This document shows, in pieces, positions 22,277 through 31,410 of a DNA stretch of 48,474 nt (within the stretch, counting starts at the first letter, position 1; every line of letters begins with the position of its first letter). This DNA comes from Pseudomonadota bacterium. Lineage in GTDB: Bacteria > Desulfobacterota > SM23-61. Under the pieces are notes generated by a model. The model searched no databases. It was not told where the DNA came from and worked only from the letters and a program-made list of their open reading frames with translations. Location of the stretch: the NCBI GenBank assembly GCA_018819135.1, contig JAHJQK010000194.1, forward strand, positions 1 to 48,474, given 5' to 3'. Made by a program: the position numbers and the translations under genes.

Positions 22277-23167
22277 TTACACCTCGGTTGGAGGGGGCAT
22301 CATGACCTGGAGAGCGTTGGGAAGAACGCGGAACGCTACGGGAGTTTTTCCAATTAACTCCCCGTCTCCCTGGAAGGTGAGCGGGGGAAAAGATTCAATA
22401 ACGCCCTCGGTGGCGGAAAGCAAACGAGTCCCGGGGATTTCCCTAAACCCGCGGGAAAGGAAAAGAGGAAAAAGCGTCAAGAGATGAGACTTGGGAATAG
22501 CGGGTATCAAACAGATTTCCATCAACCCATCGTCCAGTTTGCCGCAGGGGGTCGTCTTTATCCATCGGGCGTAGCGGCGAATGTTGGTGAAAAGGACTTG
22601 CCAGGCGGGCCCATGATAATGCCAATTCCCCGCGGTGATGGAAACCCGGGGAGGGCGAAATTTAAGAAATTCTACCCAAGTCGCCAGCAAGAAAGGAACA
22701 AAACCTTTCCCATATTTTCTCCATTCGCTGGCCCGCTTGACAACCGCGGCGTCCAACCCCAAACCAGCAGCTCCGGCGATAAAAACCCCAGAATGAGTAG
22801 CGATGATATCCACCGTCTTTGACCGACCTGCGGTGAGGAGGGCCAAAGCCCGGTTTAGGTTTAAGGGGATATTCCAGTTCCGGGCCAAATCATTGGCAGT
22901 ACCCAAGGGGAGTAGTCCCAAAATTGTCGGGCGGTTCACTAGGGCTGGGAGCAGGGTATGAACCGTCCCGTCTCCTCCGCAGGCAACGAGAATGTCGTAT
23001 CCTTTGCCCTGGGCATTCCGGGCTTTAGCAAGAGCTTCATCAGGATGTCGGGGAAGGATCAAATCAGCGGAAAATCCCATTTCTTGGAGCTTTTTAACCA
23101 AGGGAGAAAGGAGATTTCTTCCTTGACCTTTACCCGCAGAAGGATTGAGGATAAAAAGGAATTTCAA
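22277..23167 (-). CDS. Diacylglycerol kinase-family lipid kinase
   Basis: 296 residues from TTG 23167 (no upstream ATG in frame; GGAAAAC nearby). Begins FLFILNPSAGKGQGRN, the conserved NPxAGxG nucleotide-loop region, followed by DILVACGGDGTVHTLLPAL (the GGDGT catalytic signature) and LGLLPLGTANDLARNW (PLGTxNDxAR). The C-terminal half is the beta-rich lipid-binding part ending GDGELIGKTPVAFRVLP. YegS/DgkB-type enzymes phosphorylate membrane lipids using ATP. Full length. It stands alone; no acyltransferase or synthase gene adjoins it. The 217 bases after BKACE (22060-22276) and ~275 bases before the next gene (23168-23442) hold nothing recognisable. Confidence 0.9.
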   Translation of the reverse strand: MKFLFILNPSAGKGQGRNLLSPLVKKLQEMGFSADLILPRHPDEALAKARNAQGKGYDILVACGGDGTVHTLLPALVNRPTILGLLPLGTANDLARNWNIPLNLNRALALLTAGRSKTVDIIATHSGVFIAGAAGLGLDAAVVKRASEWRKYGKGFVPFLLATWVEFLKFRPPRVSITAGNWHYHGPAWQVLFTNIRRYARWIKTTPCGKLDDGLMEICLIPAIPKSHLLTLFPLFLSRGFREIPGTRLLSATEGVIESFPPLTFQGDGELIGKTPVAFRVLPNALQVMMPPPTEV

Positions 23168-23442
23168 CTGTTTTCCATGAAGTTTATGGCCAGGGTGGCG
23201 GAGAAATGGCCAGTCCTTTCAGCTTCGGAAGGTAAGACCTTCATGCCGAATACCCCGCAGGGGCTTTAGGAACATGGACCTGGATGTCGTTGGCGATTCT
23301 TCTTCCGGGAGTTGAAAAAGTCCTTGGGCCGGAAAAAGAGATGATAAAAAAGGCTTCCGCTCAGAGCCAAAAGAAACTCGACCACCCGTTCTTTGAAACT
23401 CGATCCGACAAAGTACAAAATTTACAAGCCTTCCTGTTGTGC

Positions 23443-23643
23443 TCAGTCTTTCAGGGCGTAAGTAACGAAGCGCCCTTTCTTCTCGATAAGTATTTTGTCT
23501 TCCCGGGCCAGCCAGCCAATGGCCTGAAGAATTAAATTGGGGTCAGCCTTGATACCCTTCTTCAACTGGTTCAAATTGGATTCCCCATTCTGTTTGAGGA
23601 ACATCCAAACCTTACCGGCAATCTCCCCGATTTGGTCAATCAT
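23443..23643 (-). CDS. Small winged-helix protein (DUF2582-like)
   Basis: 66 residues with GGAGGACACC before ATG. It is essentially one winged-helix domain: IGEIAGKVWMFLKQNG, ESNLNQLKKGIKADPNLILQAIGWLARED, then the wing KILIEKKGRFVTYALKD. The pattern fits the small single-domain winged-helix proteins of the DUF2582 type, whose DNA binding is assumed but not proven. It lies downstream of the acyl-CoA dehydrogenase/hydratase operon on the same strand, about 70 bases after a 46-residue mini-protein, so it may be co-transcribed and act as a local regulator (inference). Confidence 0.78.
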   Translation of the reverse strand: MIDQIGEIAGKVWMFLKQNGESNLNQLKKGIKADPNLILQAIGWLAREDKILIEKKGRFVTYALKD

Positions 23644-23714
23644 GGTGTCCTCCTGGCATTATTTTTTTATTATACCCTTTTTACCCGGGGACAGCCAGGG
23701 TTTTTTTGTAAAGG

Positions 23715-23855
23715 TTATTCAAACTCCTGGTCGGTAATGTACATAAAGGCATTGGCTTCAGCCCCCAGGGTACCGTCTTCCAATTTGAGAACAAGGGGAT
23801 TTTCCTGGCCGCAGGCAAAGCAAAGATTGTATTTGTCCCGGGCAGCAATTTCCAT
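23715..23855 (-). CDS. 46-residue CxxCG mini-protein, hotdog-thioesterase N-terminus-like
   Basis: ATG 23855 with AAAGGA 8 bases upstream and TAA at 23715; it starts 19 bases after the enoyl-CoA hydratase stop. The sequence begins MEIAARDKYNLCFACGQENP, followed by LKLEDGTLGAEA and YITDQEFE. LCFACGxxNPxGLxL is the opening segment of many PaaI-like hotdog acyl-CoA thioesterases, where the two Cys are conserved. The rest of the hotdog fold (another ~80 residues) is absent and downstream sequence in frame is not protein-like. It is therefore either the start of a truncated thioesterase gene or an independent small Cys protein. Good binding site and operon position favour translation. Confidence 0.6.
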   Translation of the reverse strand: MEIAARDKYNLCFACGQENPLVLKLEDGTLGAEANAFMYITDQEFE

Positions 23856-23874
23856 ATTAAAATCCTTTACCCGT

Positions 23875-24651
23875 TCACCGTCCTTGCCAGCGAGGCGGAC
23901 GTTTTTCGTTGAAAGCCCGGATTCCTTCCTGGCGGTCTTCGGTCACGAGGTTTATGTTATAGGCTTGGGTTTCAATATCTATTCCCGTGTTCAGGTCAGC
24001 ATTCATTCCCAGATCGATCGCTCTTTTGGCTTGACGCACGGCAATGGGAGCATTGGCGCAGATTTCTCTGGCCAGGTCCCGGAGAGCCTTTTCCACCTGC
24101 TCCACCGGGACGACTTCGCTGGCAATACCCATGGCCAGGGCTTCCTGGGCGTTGATCCTTTTTCCGGTAAAGATCATCTCTTTGGCCCGGTTTTTCCCGA
24201 TGAGCCGGGAAAGGTTTTGGGTCCCCCCGTTTCCGGGAATCAAGCCTACGCGGACCTCGGGCAGGCCGAATTGGGCGTTTTCTCCGGCGATAATGATATC
24301 CGCCAATAAGGCGATTTCAAAACCCCCGCCCAGAGCAAACCCCTTTACTCCGGCCAGAACAGGCTGGGGCAAGTCTTTCATGGCGGCCATGGCTCGGGTG
24401 AACAGAACTCTCTGCTCGGCGATCTGCTCAGTGGGCATGTCTTTGCGTTCCTTCAGGTCAGCCCCCACTCCAAAGGATTTTTCGGATGTGGAAGTGATGC
24501 CCACGACCCAGACGTCACGGTCGAGAGCCACTTCCTGGGCCGTGCTAATTAAATCCTTGGCCATCTGCGTGTTAAGAGCATTCATCGCTTCCGGGCGGTT
24601 GAACTTGATCCAACAAAAATGATCTTCTTTCTCCAGCATGAGGGTTTCCAT
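23875..24651 (-). CDS. Enoyl-CoA hydratase/isomerase (crotonase) family protein
   Basis: 258 residues with AAGGAG 8 bases before ATG 24651. Crotonase fold: FNRPEAMNALNTQM, oxyanion-hole strand SFGVGADLKE, GVKGFALGGGFEIALLAD and the second half FGLPEVRVGLIPGNGGTQNLSRLIG. The two acids that hydrate the double bond in enoyl-CoA hydratases are present as E112 and E132, so hydratase activity is plausible. It would add water to an enoyl-CoA to give a 3-hydroxyacyl-CoA. It follows an acyl-CoA dehydrogenase gene by 35 bases in the same operon, a natural pair for successive beta-oxidation steps. Confidence 0.9.
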   Translation of the reverse strand: METLMLEKEDHFCWIKFNRPEAMNALNTQMAKDLISTAQEVALDRDVWVVGITSTSEKSFGVGADLKERKDMPTEQIAEQRVLFTRAMAAMKDLPQPVLAGVKGFALGGGFEIALLADIIIAGENAQFGLPEVRVGLIPGNGGTQNLSRLIGKNRAKEMIFTGKRINAQEALAMGIASEVVPVEQVEKALRDLAREICANAPIAVRQAKRAIDLGMNADLNTGIDIETQAYNINLVTEDRQEGIRAFNEKRPPRWQGR

Positions 24652-24686
24652 TTCCTGTTCTCCTTGGGTGAGCTCTTCGGTAGGAT

Positions 24687-25868
24687 TTAACTCAGGTCGC
24701 GGAAATCGCCGGGAACCTTCAAGCGGGGACGATTGGCTTTTTTCACCCCCAAGGCATCGTCGGCGATCAGGATACGCATAATGTTGGCGGTGCCTTCCCC
24801 GACCTGATAGAGCTTGGAGTCCCGGTAATATTTTTCCACCGGAAGCTCAAGGGAATAACCCATCCCGCCATGGATTTCCATGGCCCATCCGGCAGCACGC
24901 ACCGCTGCTTCGCCGGCAAAATATTTGGCCACGGCAATTTCCCGGGTAAAAGGCCGCCCCTGATCATTCAGCCAGGCCCCCCGGCGGACCAGGGAGCGGG
25001 CGGCTTCGGTGTAGGTAACCATGTCGGCGATGACCTGCTTGACCATTTGGTAGTCCCGAATCGGGCGGCCGAATTGTACGCGCTCGTTCGCATACTTTAC
25101 GGAAGCATTGAGGCAGGCCTGGCAAATCCCTACGGCGCCACTCCCCACGCTGATCCGACCCCGGTCCAGAGCGGTCATGGCCACTTTAAACCCGCCCCCC
25201 CATTCCCCCAGGAGGTTCTCTTTGGGCGCCATGACATCTTCCAAAAAAACCTCGGCAATGGGCGAGGCTTTATCCCCGAGTTTGGGAATTTCGTGGGGCT
25301 GCCAGCCCGGCTGATTGGTTTCTACGACAATGGCACACAGACCTTTGTGTTTAAGAGAGCGGTCGAAAGTGCAATAAATCACCGCATATTCGGCAACGGT
25401 TCCGTTGGAGATCCAGGTTTTGGACCCATTGATCAAGAAGGAGCCCCCCTGGTCCACCACCTTGGTCTCGATGGCGGCGATGTCCGATCCGGCGTTAGGC
25501 TCGGAGAAACACGTACAGCCTAATTTTTCGGCCGTAACCAAACCTTTAACATATTTCCGGCGCACGGCATCATTACCCCATTCCATCATCGTGTAGGGCA
25601 CGGTCATAGCCTGAAGATTGAAAAGAGCCCGCAATCCTGAGTCGTAAGTGGAGATCTGCTCGCAGACAATGGCATGAGCCAGGAAGCCTGAGTTTGAACC
25701 TCCCATACCCTCGGGGAAGGCACACCCGAAAAGGCCCAGCTCCCCCATTTTACTCACCAGCTGACGGTTGAACTCTTCTTTTTTCAAATTGGGAACAACT
25801 TCTTTTTCCGCAAAATTCCTGGCCATCTGCTCCATGGCCGCTTGTTCCTCGGTAAGATCAAAATTCAT
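24687..25868 (-). CDS. Acyl-CoA dehydrogenase
   Basis: 393 residues, full length. FAD enzyme: the N-terminal helical domain starts FDLTEEQAAMEQMARNF; the middle beta domain has CFSEPNAGSDIAAIETK and INGSKTWISNGTVAEYAVIY; the C-terminal helical domain has FGRPIRDYQMVKQ, EIHGGMGYSLELPVEKYYRD and the catalytic Glu at about 358 in VGEGTANIMR. The reaction is alpha,beta-dehydrogenation of an acyl-CoA with electrons passed to ETF. Sequence flavour is between short-chain and glutaryl-CoA types; substrate cannot be fixed. No etfAB genes are present. It is first in an operon with the crotonase, the CxxCG mini-protein and perhaps the winged-helix gene. Confidence 0.92.
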   Translation of the reverse strand: MNFDLTEEQAAMEQMARNFAEKEVVPNLKKEEFNRQLVSKMGELGLFGCAFPEGMGGSNSGFLAHAIVCEQISTYDSGLRALFNLQAMTVPYTMMEWGNDAVRRKYVKGLVTAEKLGCTCFSEPNAGSDIAAIETKVVDQGGSFLINGSKTWISNGTVAEYAVIYCTFDRSLKHKGLCAIVVETNQPGWQPHEIPKLGDKASPIAEVFLEDVMAPKENLLGEWGGGFKVAMTALDRGRISVGSGAVGICQACLNASVKYANERVQFGRPIRDYQMVKQVIADMVTYTEAARSLVRRGAWLNDQGRPFTREIAVAKYFAGEAAVRAAGWAMEIHGGMGYSLELPVEKYYRDSKLYQVGEGTANIMRILIADDALGVKKANRPRLKVPGDFRDLS

Positions 25869-26223
25869 GGCCAGGCTCCTCAGTTCTATATCTGCTCATT
25901 AAAGAATTATTTTTTAAATGCCTATAGATACCCTTATCCATGCAGCCCAAAACAAAATAGTATTTATTTCTTAAAAGGTCAAGAAGTTTGGGATGAAGTG
26001 TGGGATGAAGATAGCGGGGGGACATAGATGATCAGAAGCTTGAGGGGCGGTCCTTCCAGCGGGGTGACCCGGTGGGATGCTGCGATCCCCGCGGCCCTGG
26101 GCCCAACAGGCGGCGGTTTGTCGTACGAGAGTGTCCTGCGGGGGAGTAGGTTTCTAAATCGTCGAGACGGATAATATATTTATGAGGACGCATCCTCAGA
26201 ACTCCTTCCTACCCGTTTCTTCT
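25869..26223. other. Intergenic region, no gene seen
   Basis: 355 bases between the acyl-CoA dehydrogenase start and the TRAP permease stop. The first half is AT-rich and should carry the dehydrogenase promoter (read on the minus strand), but no well-spaced consensus pair was found. The second half is GC-rich with no hairpin-plus-T terminator. Confidence 0.5.
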
Positions 26224-28155
26224 TTATGGTTTTTTCGCCGTTCTTGATATTCGAGAATAGAAAAAAGCGGCCGAAGCTATGATCAAACCTAAAAGGTCTG
26301 TTTTCCATTCGGGGACCGATAGACAAATACCGGCAATAAAAAAAGGAACCCGATAAACCCAAGTAAGCCGCCCCACCCCTACCAAATAACCTTCGAAGGT
26401 CGAACCGATAAGGATAACCCCCAAAGCCGTCGAGAGGACGGCCTGCAGAACGTGGCCCGGCGAGCCCTGAAGGATTAAGGCAGGATTGAAGACAAAGATG
26501 AAAGGCAAAATATAGATCACCCCTCCCAAGCGGGAGGCTGTGATCCCAACCTTCATGGGAGAAGTTTGAGCGATCGTGGCCGCGGGAAAGGCCGCCAGCG
26601 CCACCGGAGGAGTAATGAAGGAGATCATTCCCCAGTACATGACGAAGAGATGGACGGCCAGCTCGTTCAATCCCAGCTGAACCAGGCCGGGCGCCAGCAC
26701 CAGCGCCAGAAAAACATAGCAGGCGGTGATCGTCATCCCCATTCCGAGGATGAAGCTGGCCGCCGCGCCGAGAATGAGCATGAACACCATGCTCCCCCCG
26801 GAAAACGACACCAGTTCCCTGGCGAAGCTGCCCGCTACGCCGGTCAGGGAGAGAGACCCCATAATCATTCCCACCCCGGCCAGGATGGCCACCAGCTCGC
26901 ACAGGAATTTTCCGGTCGATTCGATAAATTCAAAAAAACTCCGGAGCGTAAACCTGGTTTCTTTCCGGAACATGGCTACCCCGATGAGAATGGCGATGGC
27001 ATAAAAGGGCGCCTGGCTCTCCACCCGCAACGCAAACAAGAAATACATGAGGACGATCAAGGCCAAAGGGTAGAACCACCCCTCCTTCAGGGTTTTTCCG
27101 AGAGGCGGAATTTCCTGGCGGGGAAGTCCGGCAAACCCCTTCTTGGCCGCAAACCCATCCACCTGAATCAGCAGGCCGAGGTAGTATAGGAGGGAAGGGA
27201 TGGCCGCGGCGAGGGCGATTTTGCCGTAAGACATTTCGAGAAAGGCGGCCATGACGAATGCCGTGGCCCCCATGACCGGAGGCATCAGCACGCCACCGGT
27301 GGAAGAGCAGGCTTCGATGGCCCCGGCGTAATGCGGAGGATAACCGGCTTTTTTCATCGCGGGAATGGTTATAGAACCGGTAGTAATCACGTTGGAGATG
27401 ACGCTGCCGCTCATGGATCCGAAAAGCGCGCTGGCCAGGACCGCGACCTTCGATGGCCCTCCGCGAGTGCCCCCCAAAAGAGCAAAAGAGAGGTTGAGGA
27501 AAAATTTCCCGCCTCCGGTAGCCTGCAGCGCGACCCCGAAGAGCATGAAGCCGATCAGCAATTGCCCGAAGACCCGCAGAGGAATTCCTAAAATGCTGTC
27601 CACGCTCAGGGAATGGAAAGCGGCGGTGGTCACAAAGGAACGGCCGTGCCCTTCCAAAAAGGCCGGCATGTAGGGAGCAAATAAGGGGTAGAAAGAGAAG
27701 AAAGCGATGACGAGAGATAAGGCCAGGCCGGTGGTTCGCCGCACGGCCTCGATGACGATCATCCAAAGGACGAACGCCATGACGGTCATGTCCGGCGGCG
27801 CAACATACCCCCATCCCCGCTCAATGATGGTGTATCCCTGGTAAGCATAGGCTACGGGGATGGCGAAGGCTAAAATTGCCAGAAAGGAGTCTACCCCGAA
27901 AACGGCCTTGCTGCCGGAGTTTTTCTTGAGGGGGAAAAGCAGGAAGGCCTGGGGGAGATATAACGCGAGTAAGAGATAGAGGAAAGAATTGTCCATGATC
28001 ATGATGCCGGAAAAGCGGAAGTGAAAGATTTGATAGATGGCGAGAAGAATGCCGATGAATGAAAATGCCGTCATAACCCATCGCAGGGGGCCGCTGATAG
28101 TGCGGTATCTTTTTTCGATGAGGTTTTCCGGGCGCAGGTTTTTTCCCTGGTTCAT
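26224..28155 (-). CDS. TRAP transporter fused permease subunit (DctQM-type)
   Basis: 643 residues from ATG 28155, which has GGGAG 8 bases upstream; an in-frame TTG at 28176 lacks one. Many membrane segments. The first ~150 residues correspond to the small DctQ-like subunit and the rest to the DctM channel: LRVFGQLLIGFMLFGVALQ, SGSVISNVITTGSITIPAMKKAGYPPHYAGAIEACSSTGG region, MPPVMGATAFVMA, GMGMTITACYVFLAL and FITPPVALAAFPAA. This fused form is characteristic of TAXI TRAP systems, which use an ion gradient (usually Na+). It follows the binding-protein gene at 28250 by ~94 bases in the same direction; together they make a complete importer, probably for organic acids or glutamate-like solutes. 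Confidence 0.92.
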   Translation of the reverse strand: MNQGKNLRPENLIEKRYRTISGPLRWVMTAFSFIGILLAIYQIFHFRFSGIMIMDNSFLYLLLALYLPQAFLLFPLKKNSGSKAVFGVDSFLAILAFAIPVAYAYQGYTIIERGWGYVAPPDMTVMAFVLWMIVIEAVRRTTGLALSLVIAFFSFYPLFAPYMPAFLEGHGRSFVTTAAFHSLSVDSILGIPLRVFGQLLIGFMLFGVALQATGGGKFFLNLSFALLGGTRGGPSKVAVLASALFGSMSGSVISNVITTGSITIPAMKKAGYPPHYAGAIEACSSTGGVLMPPVMGATAFVMAAFLEMSYGKIALAAAIPSLLYYLGLLIQVDGFAAKKGFAGLPRQEIPPLGKTLKEGWFYPLALIVLMYFLFALRVESQAPFYAIAILIGVAMFRKETRFTLRSFFEFIESTGKFLCELVAILAGVGMIMGSLSLTGVAGSFARELVSFSGGSMVFMLILGAAASFILGMGMTITACYVFLALVLAPGLVQLGLNELAVHLFVMYWGMISFITPPVALAAFPAATIAQTSPMKVGITASRLGGVIYILPFIFVFNPALILQGSPGHVLQAVLSTALGVILIGSTFEGYLVGVGRLTWVYRVPFFIAGICLSVPEWKTDLLGLIIASAAFFYSRISRTAKKP

Positions 28156-28249
28156 TGATTCCACTCCCTTGAGCAACGCCTTTTTTTGGGGGGGTGGGAA
28201 GGATTCTCCTCACCCCCCCCAGACAATCTATAGCAGGATCAGATGCGGG

Positions 28250-29410
28250 TCAGAATCCGGCTGCGGCTCTCTTTTCCAGCCAGAATTTGGGAAAGTCCTT
28301 GGAGCCCATTTTCTTTTCTAACGCTTCTTCTTTCACCTTGTCAAATAACTTCCGCAATTCCTTTTGACGTTTGAGATATTGGTTATTTTTCGCCTCCCGC
28401 TCCGGGGTCCATTTCCCGATCTCCTTTAGATACCGGATGGCCCCCTTATGGAGCGGCAGAGGATACTCGTCGTAAAGCTCTAAAAAGGTTTCCATGGGCC
28501 AGTAAGCGGCCAAGGATTTATGTTTAGTGGAATAGAGGGGAAAGGCCTCATGCAACAGTTTGGTCATCGTGTATGCTTTGTCGGCTGAAGTGAAGTTATA
28601 AGCGATGACGATGGGATAAGCCTGGGTGATGGTCTCGAGGGGCTTATCTTTCGGGAGTCCGGCCCCGATCTTAGGTTTCATCGGTGAATACATAGGGGCC
28701 AGTTTTTTCACCCGCGCCCACCCCTCTTTATCGGAACGGGGAACCGGGATGAAGCGTAGGCCTTGAGGCATGGATTCGAACTCGTAAGCCTTGGAAGCGG
28801 TGGGATTGATGTGCGCCGTGTCGATTTTTCCTTCCATGACCATATTCATGGCCGTCACGTACGAGGGAACTTCCACCTTCTGCACGTCCTTCCAGGTGAG
28901 GCCGGCAAAGGCGAGATGGGCCTCGCAGATCAGCGTCAACGACATGCTCGGATAAAAGGCAACGCGCTTCCCTTTCAAATCCGCCGTTGTTTTGATGTCC
29001 GAATCCCCGCGAAGTCCGAGGGCAAGCCCGGCATGCTGGGCAAAATAAAGGGCGCGCACGGGCTGGGGCCCCCATTCCATCGTAGAATAATCATGCAATC
29101 CTTCTTGCATGAAAAAGGACCCTACGCCATGGAAAGCGAAATCGGCATCCTTGAGACGAAGGGGATAAACCCTGGGCAGATCCGTGCCCGCCGGGATGAT
29201 CCTGACTTTAATCTTATACTTCTCCCAAAGGGACTCGCCGATGTATCCTGCCATCATGTACCCGGAGGATCCTATATCATAAGCGGTCCAGGTCATCATC
29301 TTGGGGAGATCGGCGGCCGTCGCCCGCAAGGAATGGCCACCCAATACAAGCACACTTGCCATAACGAACCATAGCGCCAACAGTCCTAAAAATTTTTTGT
29401 TCTTGTTCAT
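28250..29410 (-). CDS. TAXI-family TRAP transporter solute-binding protein
   Basis: 386 residues with a signal peptide at 1-33 (KFLGLLALWFVMASVLVLGGHS...ATA). The mature part has the TAXI features: WTAYDIGSSGYMMAGYIGESL, PAGTDLPRVYPLRLKDADFA, DIKTTADLKGKRVAFYP and the hinge region HINPTASKAYEF. It is a periplasmic receptor that hands substrate to the fused permease encoded just downstream (26224-28155). At ~350 mature residues it is on the long side, with an extended lysine-rich C-terminal helix. The ligand cannot be predicted. Confidence 0.92.
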   Translation of the reverse strand: MNKNKKFLGLLALWFVMASVLVLGGHSLRATAADLPKMMTWTAYDIGSSGYMMAGYIGESLWEKYKIKVRIIPAGTDLPRVYPLRLKDADFAFHGVGSFFMQEGLHDYSTMEWGPQPVRALYFAQHAGLALGLRGDSDIKTTADLKGKRVAFYPSMSLTLICEAHLAFAGLTWKDVQKVEVPSYVTAMNMVMEGKIDTAHINPTASKAYEFESMPQGLRFIPVPRSDKEGWARVKKLAPMYSPMKPKIGAGLPKDKPLETITQAYPIVIAYNFTSADKAYTMTKLLHEAFPLYSTKHKSLAAYWPMETFLELYDEYPLPLHKGAIRYLKEIGKWTPEREAKNNQYLKRQKELRKLFDKVKEEALEKKMGSKDFPKFWLEKRAAAGF

Positions 29411-29551
29411 GTCTACCTCCTTTCATTTTTGGGCTGAAACCTTATTCTTCCTCCTTATTCCCCTCAGGGGTTTCAGCCAGTTTTAATAAAAAAAACCCTT
29501 ATATCGCCGGCGAAGGTTTCCTATACAATAGTCGGCAACGTCGCCACGCTG

Positions 29552-30169
29552 CTACTGCATCGGGGAAAAGGCGGCCGGCAGCATGATTTTATTCGCCTGG
29601 GTCAGCAGGCGCCCGGCGCCTCCTCCCGGCGGCCACACGCCGAGCTGCACGGCTTTGGCCCGGACCTCGGCACGCTGATCAAGACTATTGTATGCCCAGA
29701 TGTGGATGAAGCGGTTGGCTTCGCCCAGATCTACGTTGCCGGCAACGGCGAGCGGCGAAAGCTTCAGACGCTCGGGGAGCTTAGCTTCCCAGCCCTTCAT
29801 GATGTCGGGTAGGGTACCGGGCTTGACCGTGTAGATGCGCATCTCGTAGATCGGTCCGAGCTTGCCCGGCGTGAGCAGCGGCGAGAACGGGAAGGGGACC
29901 AGGATCTCCGAATGCATGGAGCGGATAAACTCGGCGATCTTTGGCGGCCAGTTCGGCTCCTGGGCGAATTCGGCCCGAATACGGGCTCGCTCGCCGAGAT
30001 CCTGGTAGGGCCAGACGTGGATGATCTCGTTCAGCGGGCCAATCTCCGTGTGCCAGAAGGCAGCCAGTTCCGAGTACTTCTTGCGGTACTCGTACCCCTC
30101 GCCGAAGCGCTTCTCGACCTCGGCTAAGCTTCCTGGGATGATGCCGTACGTGCGGATTTCATAAATCAT
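29552..30169 (-). CDS. NIPSNAP-family protein with two tandem domains
   Basis: 205 residues from ATG 30169, where AAAGGAG lies 8 bases upstream; 29 further codons in frame upstream lack support. Two ~100-residue ferredoxin-like repeats: MIYEIRTYGIIPGSLAEVEKRF ... EIIHVWPYQDLGERARIRAEF and PIYEMRIYTVKPGTLPDIMKGW ... RFIHIWAYNSLDQRAEVRAKA. Both contain the (Y)E(I/M)R.Y....G and H(V/I)W.Y..L..R signatures of NIPSNAP. Family function is unclear; members are common next to organic-acid transporters and acyl-CoA genes in soil and sediment bacteria. It sits upstream of the TAXI TRAP genes on the same strand, separated by ~140 bases. Confidence 0.88.
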   Translation of the reverse strand: MIYEIRTYGIIPGSLAEVEKRFGEGYEYRKKYSELAAFWHTEIGPLNEIIHVWPYQDLGERARIRAEFAQEPNWPPKIAEFIRSMHSEILVPFPFSPLLTPGKLGPIYEMRIYTVKPGTLPDIMKGWEAKLPERLKLSPLAVAGNVDLGEANRFIHIWAYNSLDQRAEVRAKAVQLGVWPPGGGAGRLLTQANKIMLPAAFSPMQ

Positions 30170-30303
30170 CGTTGAGACTCCTTTCGTTCGGTCCGTTTTT
30201 AATAGCAGCTCGGTTTTTAGTTCTGTGAGTATACTGGGAAGGCGATTAGGCGTCAAGGAAATTTGAGCGGTACAAATTATTTACCTGGTCTTTATTTTCT
30301 ATT

Positions 30304-31407
30304 TTAACGGCTGAGCATGAACCGGCGCATGCTGATGTTCATCAAAATCCCGATGCCGATAAAGGTAGTAACAACGGAAGTTCCTCCATAGCTTAATAAG
30401 GGAAGCGGTACTCCCACCACGGGCACGATTCCCACTACCATTCCCACATTGATAAAAGACTGCCAAAATATCATGGCGCAAATGCCGATGGCCAAAATCG
30501 CGCCCGCCCGATCTTTCGAAGTGTAGGCGATCTTCAACCCTCTGGAGATGAGAAGCAGGATAAGGAAAAGCAGGAAGAAAGAACCTAAGAAACCCCATTC
30601 TTCAGCCAGAACCGAGAAGATGAAATCCGTGTGTTGTTCGGGTAAAAAGTGAAGTTGACTTTGCGTTCCCTTAAGAAAGCCCTTGCCGAAAAAGGTCCCC
30701 GAGCCGATGGCGATCTTGGACTGAATGATATGGTATCCGGTCTTCAAAGGATCGAGGTCCGGGTTGAGAAAGGTCAGCAGGCGCGTTTTCTGGTAATCTT
30801 TAAGAAAATGCCAAAGCAAAGGAGCGAGGGCAGCGCAACCGACTCCCAGCGTTATCCAGGTTCGGAGATGGACGCCGAGGAAAGCGAGGATAGAGGCATA
30901 GATGAGAACCAACAAAACGACGGTTCCCAAGTCAGGTTGTTTGAACACCAGGAGAGCCGGGATAATTAAAATCAAAAAAGGGACTAATAGATCGCGAAGC
31001 CCATAGCCGTGCGGGTTATCATCTTCCGTAAAAAAGCGAGTGAGGGCAAGGATCAGGGCAATCTTGGTTAATTCCGAAGGCTGAAAGGAGATAAAACCGA
31101 GTTGCAACCAACGCTGGGAACCGGAAGTATATCGTCCAAAGAACATGACCAGGGTTAAAAAAATCAAGCAGAAAAGGAGAAACGGATAGGCATAGCGAAT
31201 AAACGTGCGGTAATTGAAGGACAGAATGAAAAACATCAGCGCCAACCCTAAGAGAACCCAGTAAATTTGTTTTATGTAGAGGGATTTAAAATTTCCCGTG
31301 TGGGGAAAGGTAGAGCTATAGATGTTGACCACGCCGATGACCGCAATGAGCACCACCGTCACCAAAAGCGTCCAGTCGAAATTCATGATGAGGCGTCGGT
31401 CGAACAT
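30304..31407 (-). CDS. rodA: Rod-shape peptidoglycan polymerase RodA
   Basis: 367 residues, start with GAGAAGG 7 bases upstream. SEDS-family membrane protein with about ten segments; signatures include GSQRWLQLGFISFQPSELTKIALILAL, FKQPDLGTVVLL, GFLKGTQSQLHFLPEQHTDFIFSVLAEEWGF and the C-terminal PLPLLSYGGTSVVTTFIGIGILMN. The catalytic Asp region is in EQHTDFIF. It polymerises lipid II into glycan strands during elongation, together with PBP2, whose gene (mrdA) lies 3 bases upstream. Position at the end of a mreD-mrdA-rodA operon confirms RodA rather than FtsW. Confidence 0.96.
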   Translation of the reverse strand: MFDRRLIMNFDWTLLVTVVLIAVIGVVNIYSSTFPHTGNFKSLYIKQIYWVLLGLALMFFILSFNYRTFIRYAYPFLLFCLIFLTLVMFFGRYTSGSQRWLQLGFISFQPSELTKIALILALTRFFTEDDNPHGYGLRDLLVPFLILIIPALLVFKQPDLGTVVLLVLIYASILAFLGVHLRTWITLGVGCAALAPLLWHFLKDYQKTRLLTFLNPDLDPLKTGYHIIQSKIAIGSGTFFGKGFLKGTQSQLHFLPEQHTDFIFSVLAEEWGFLGSFFLLFLILLLISRGLKIAYTSKDRAGAILAIGICAMIFWQSFINVGMVVGIVPVVGVPLPLLSYGGTSVVTTFIGIGILMNISMRRFMLSR

Positions 31408-31410
31408 GTT

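Noticed and set aside
28771..28784. GGATTCGAACTCG resembling a tRNA T-arm
   Set aside because: Inside the TAXI binding-protein gene with no cloverleaf around it.
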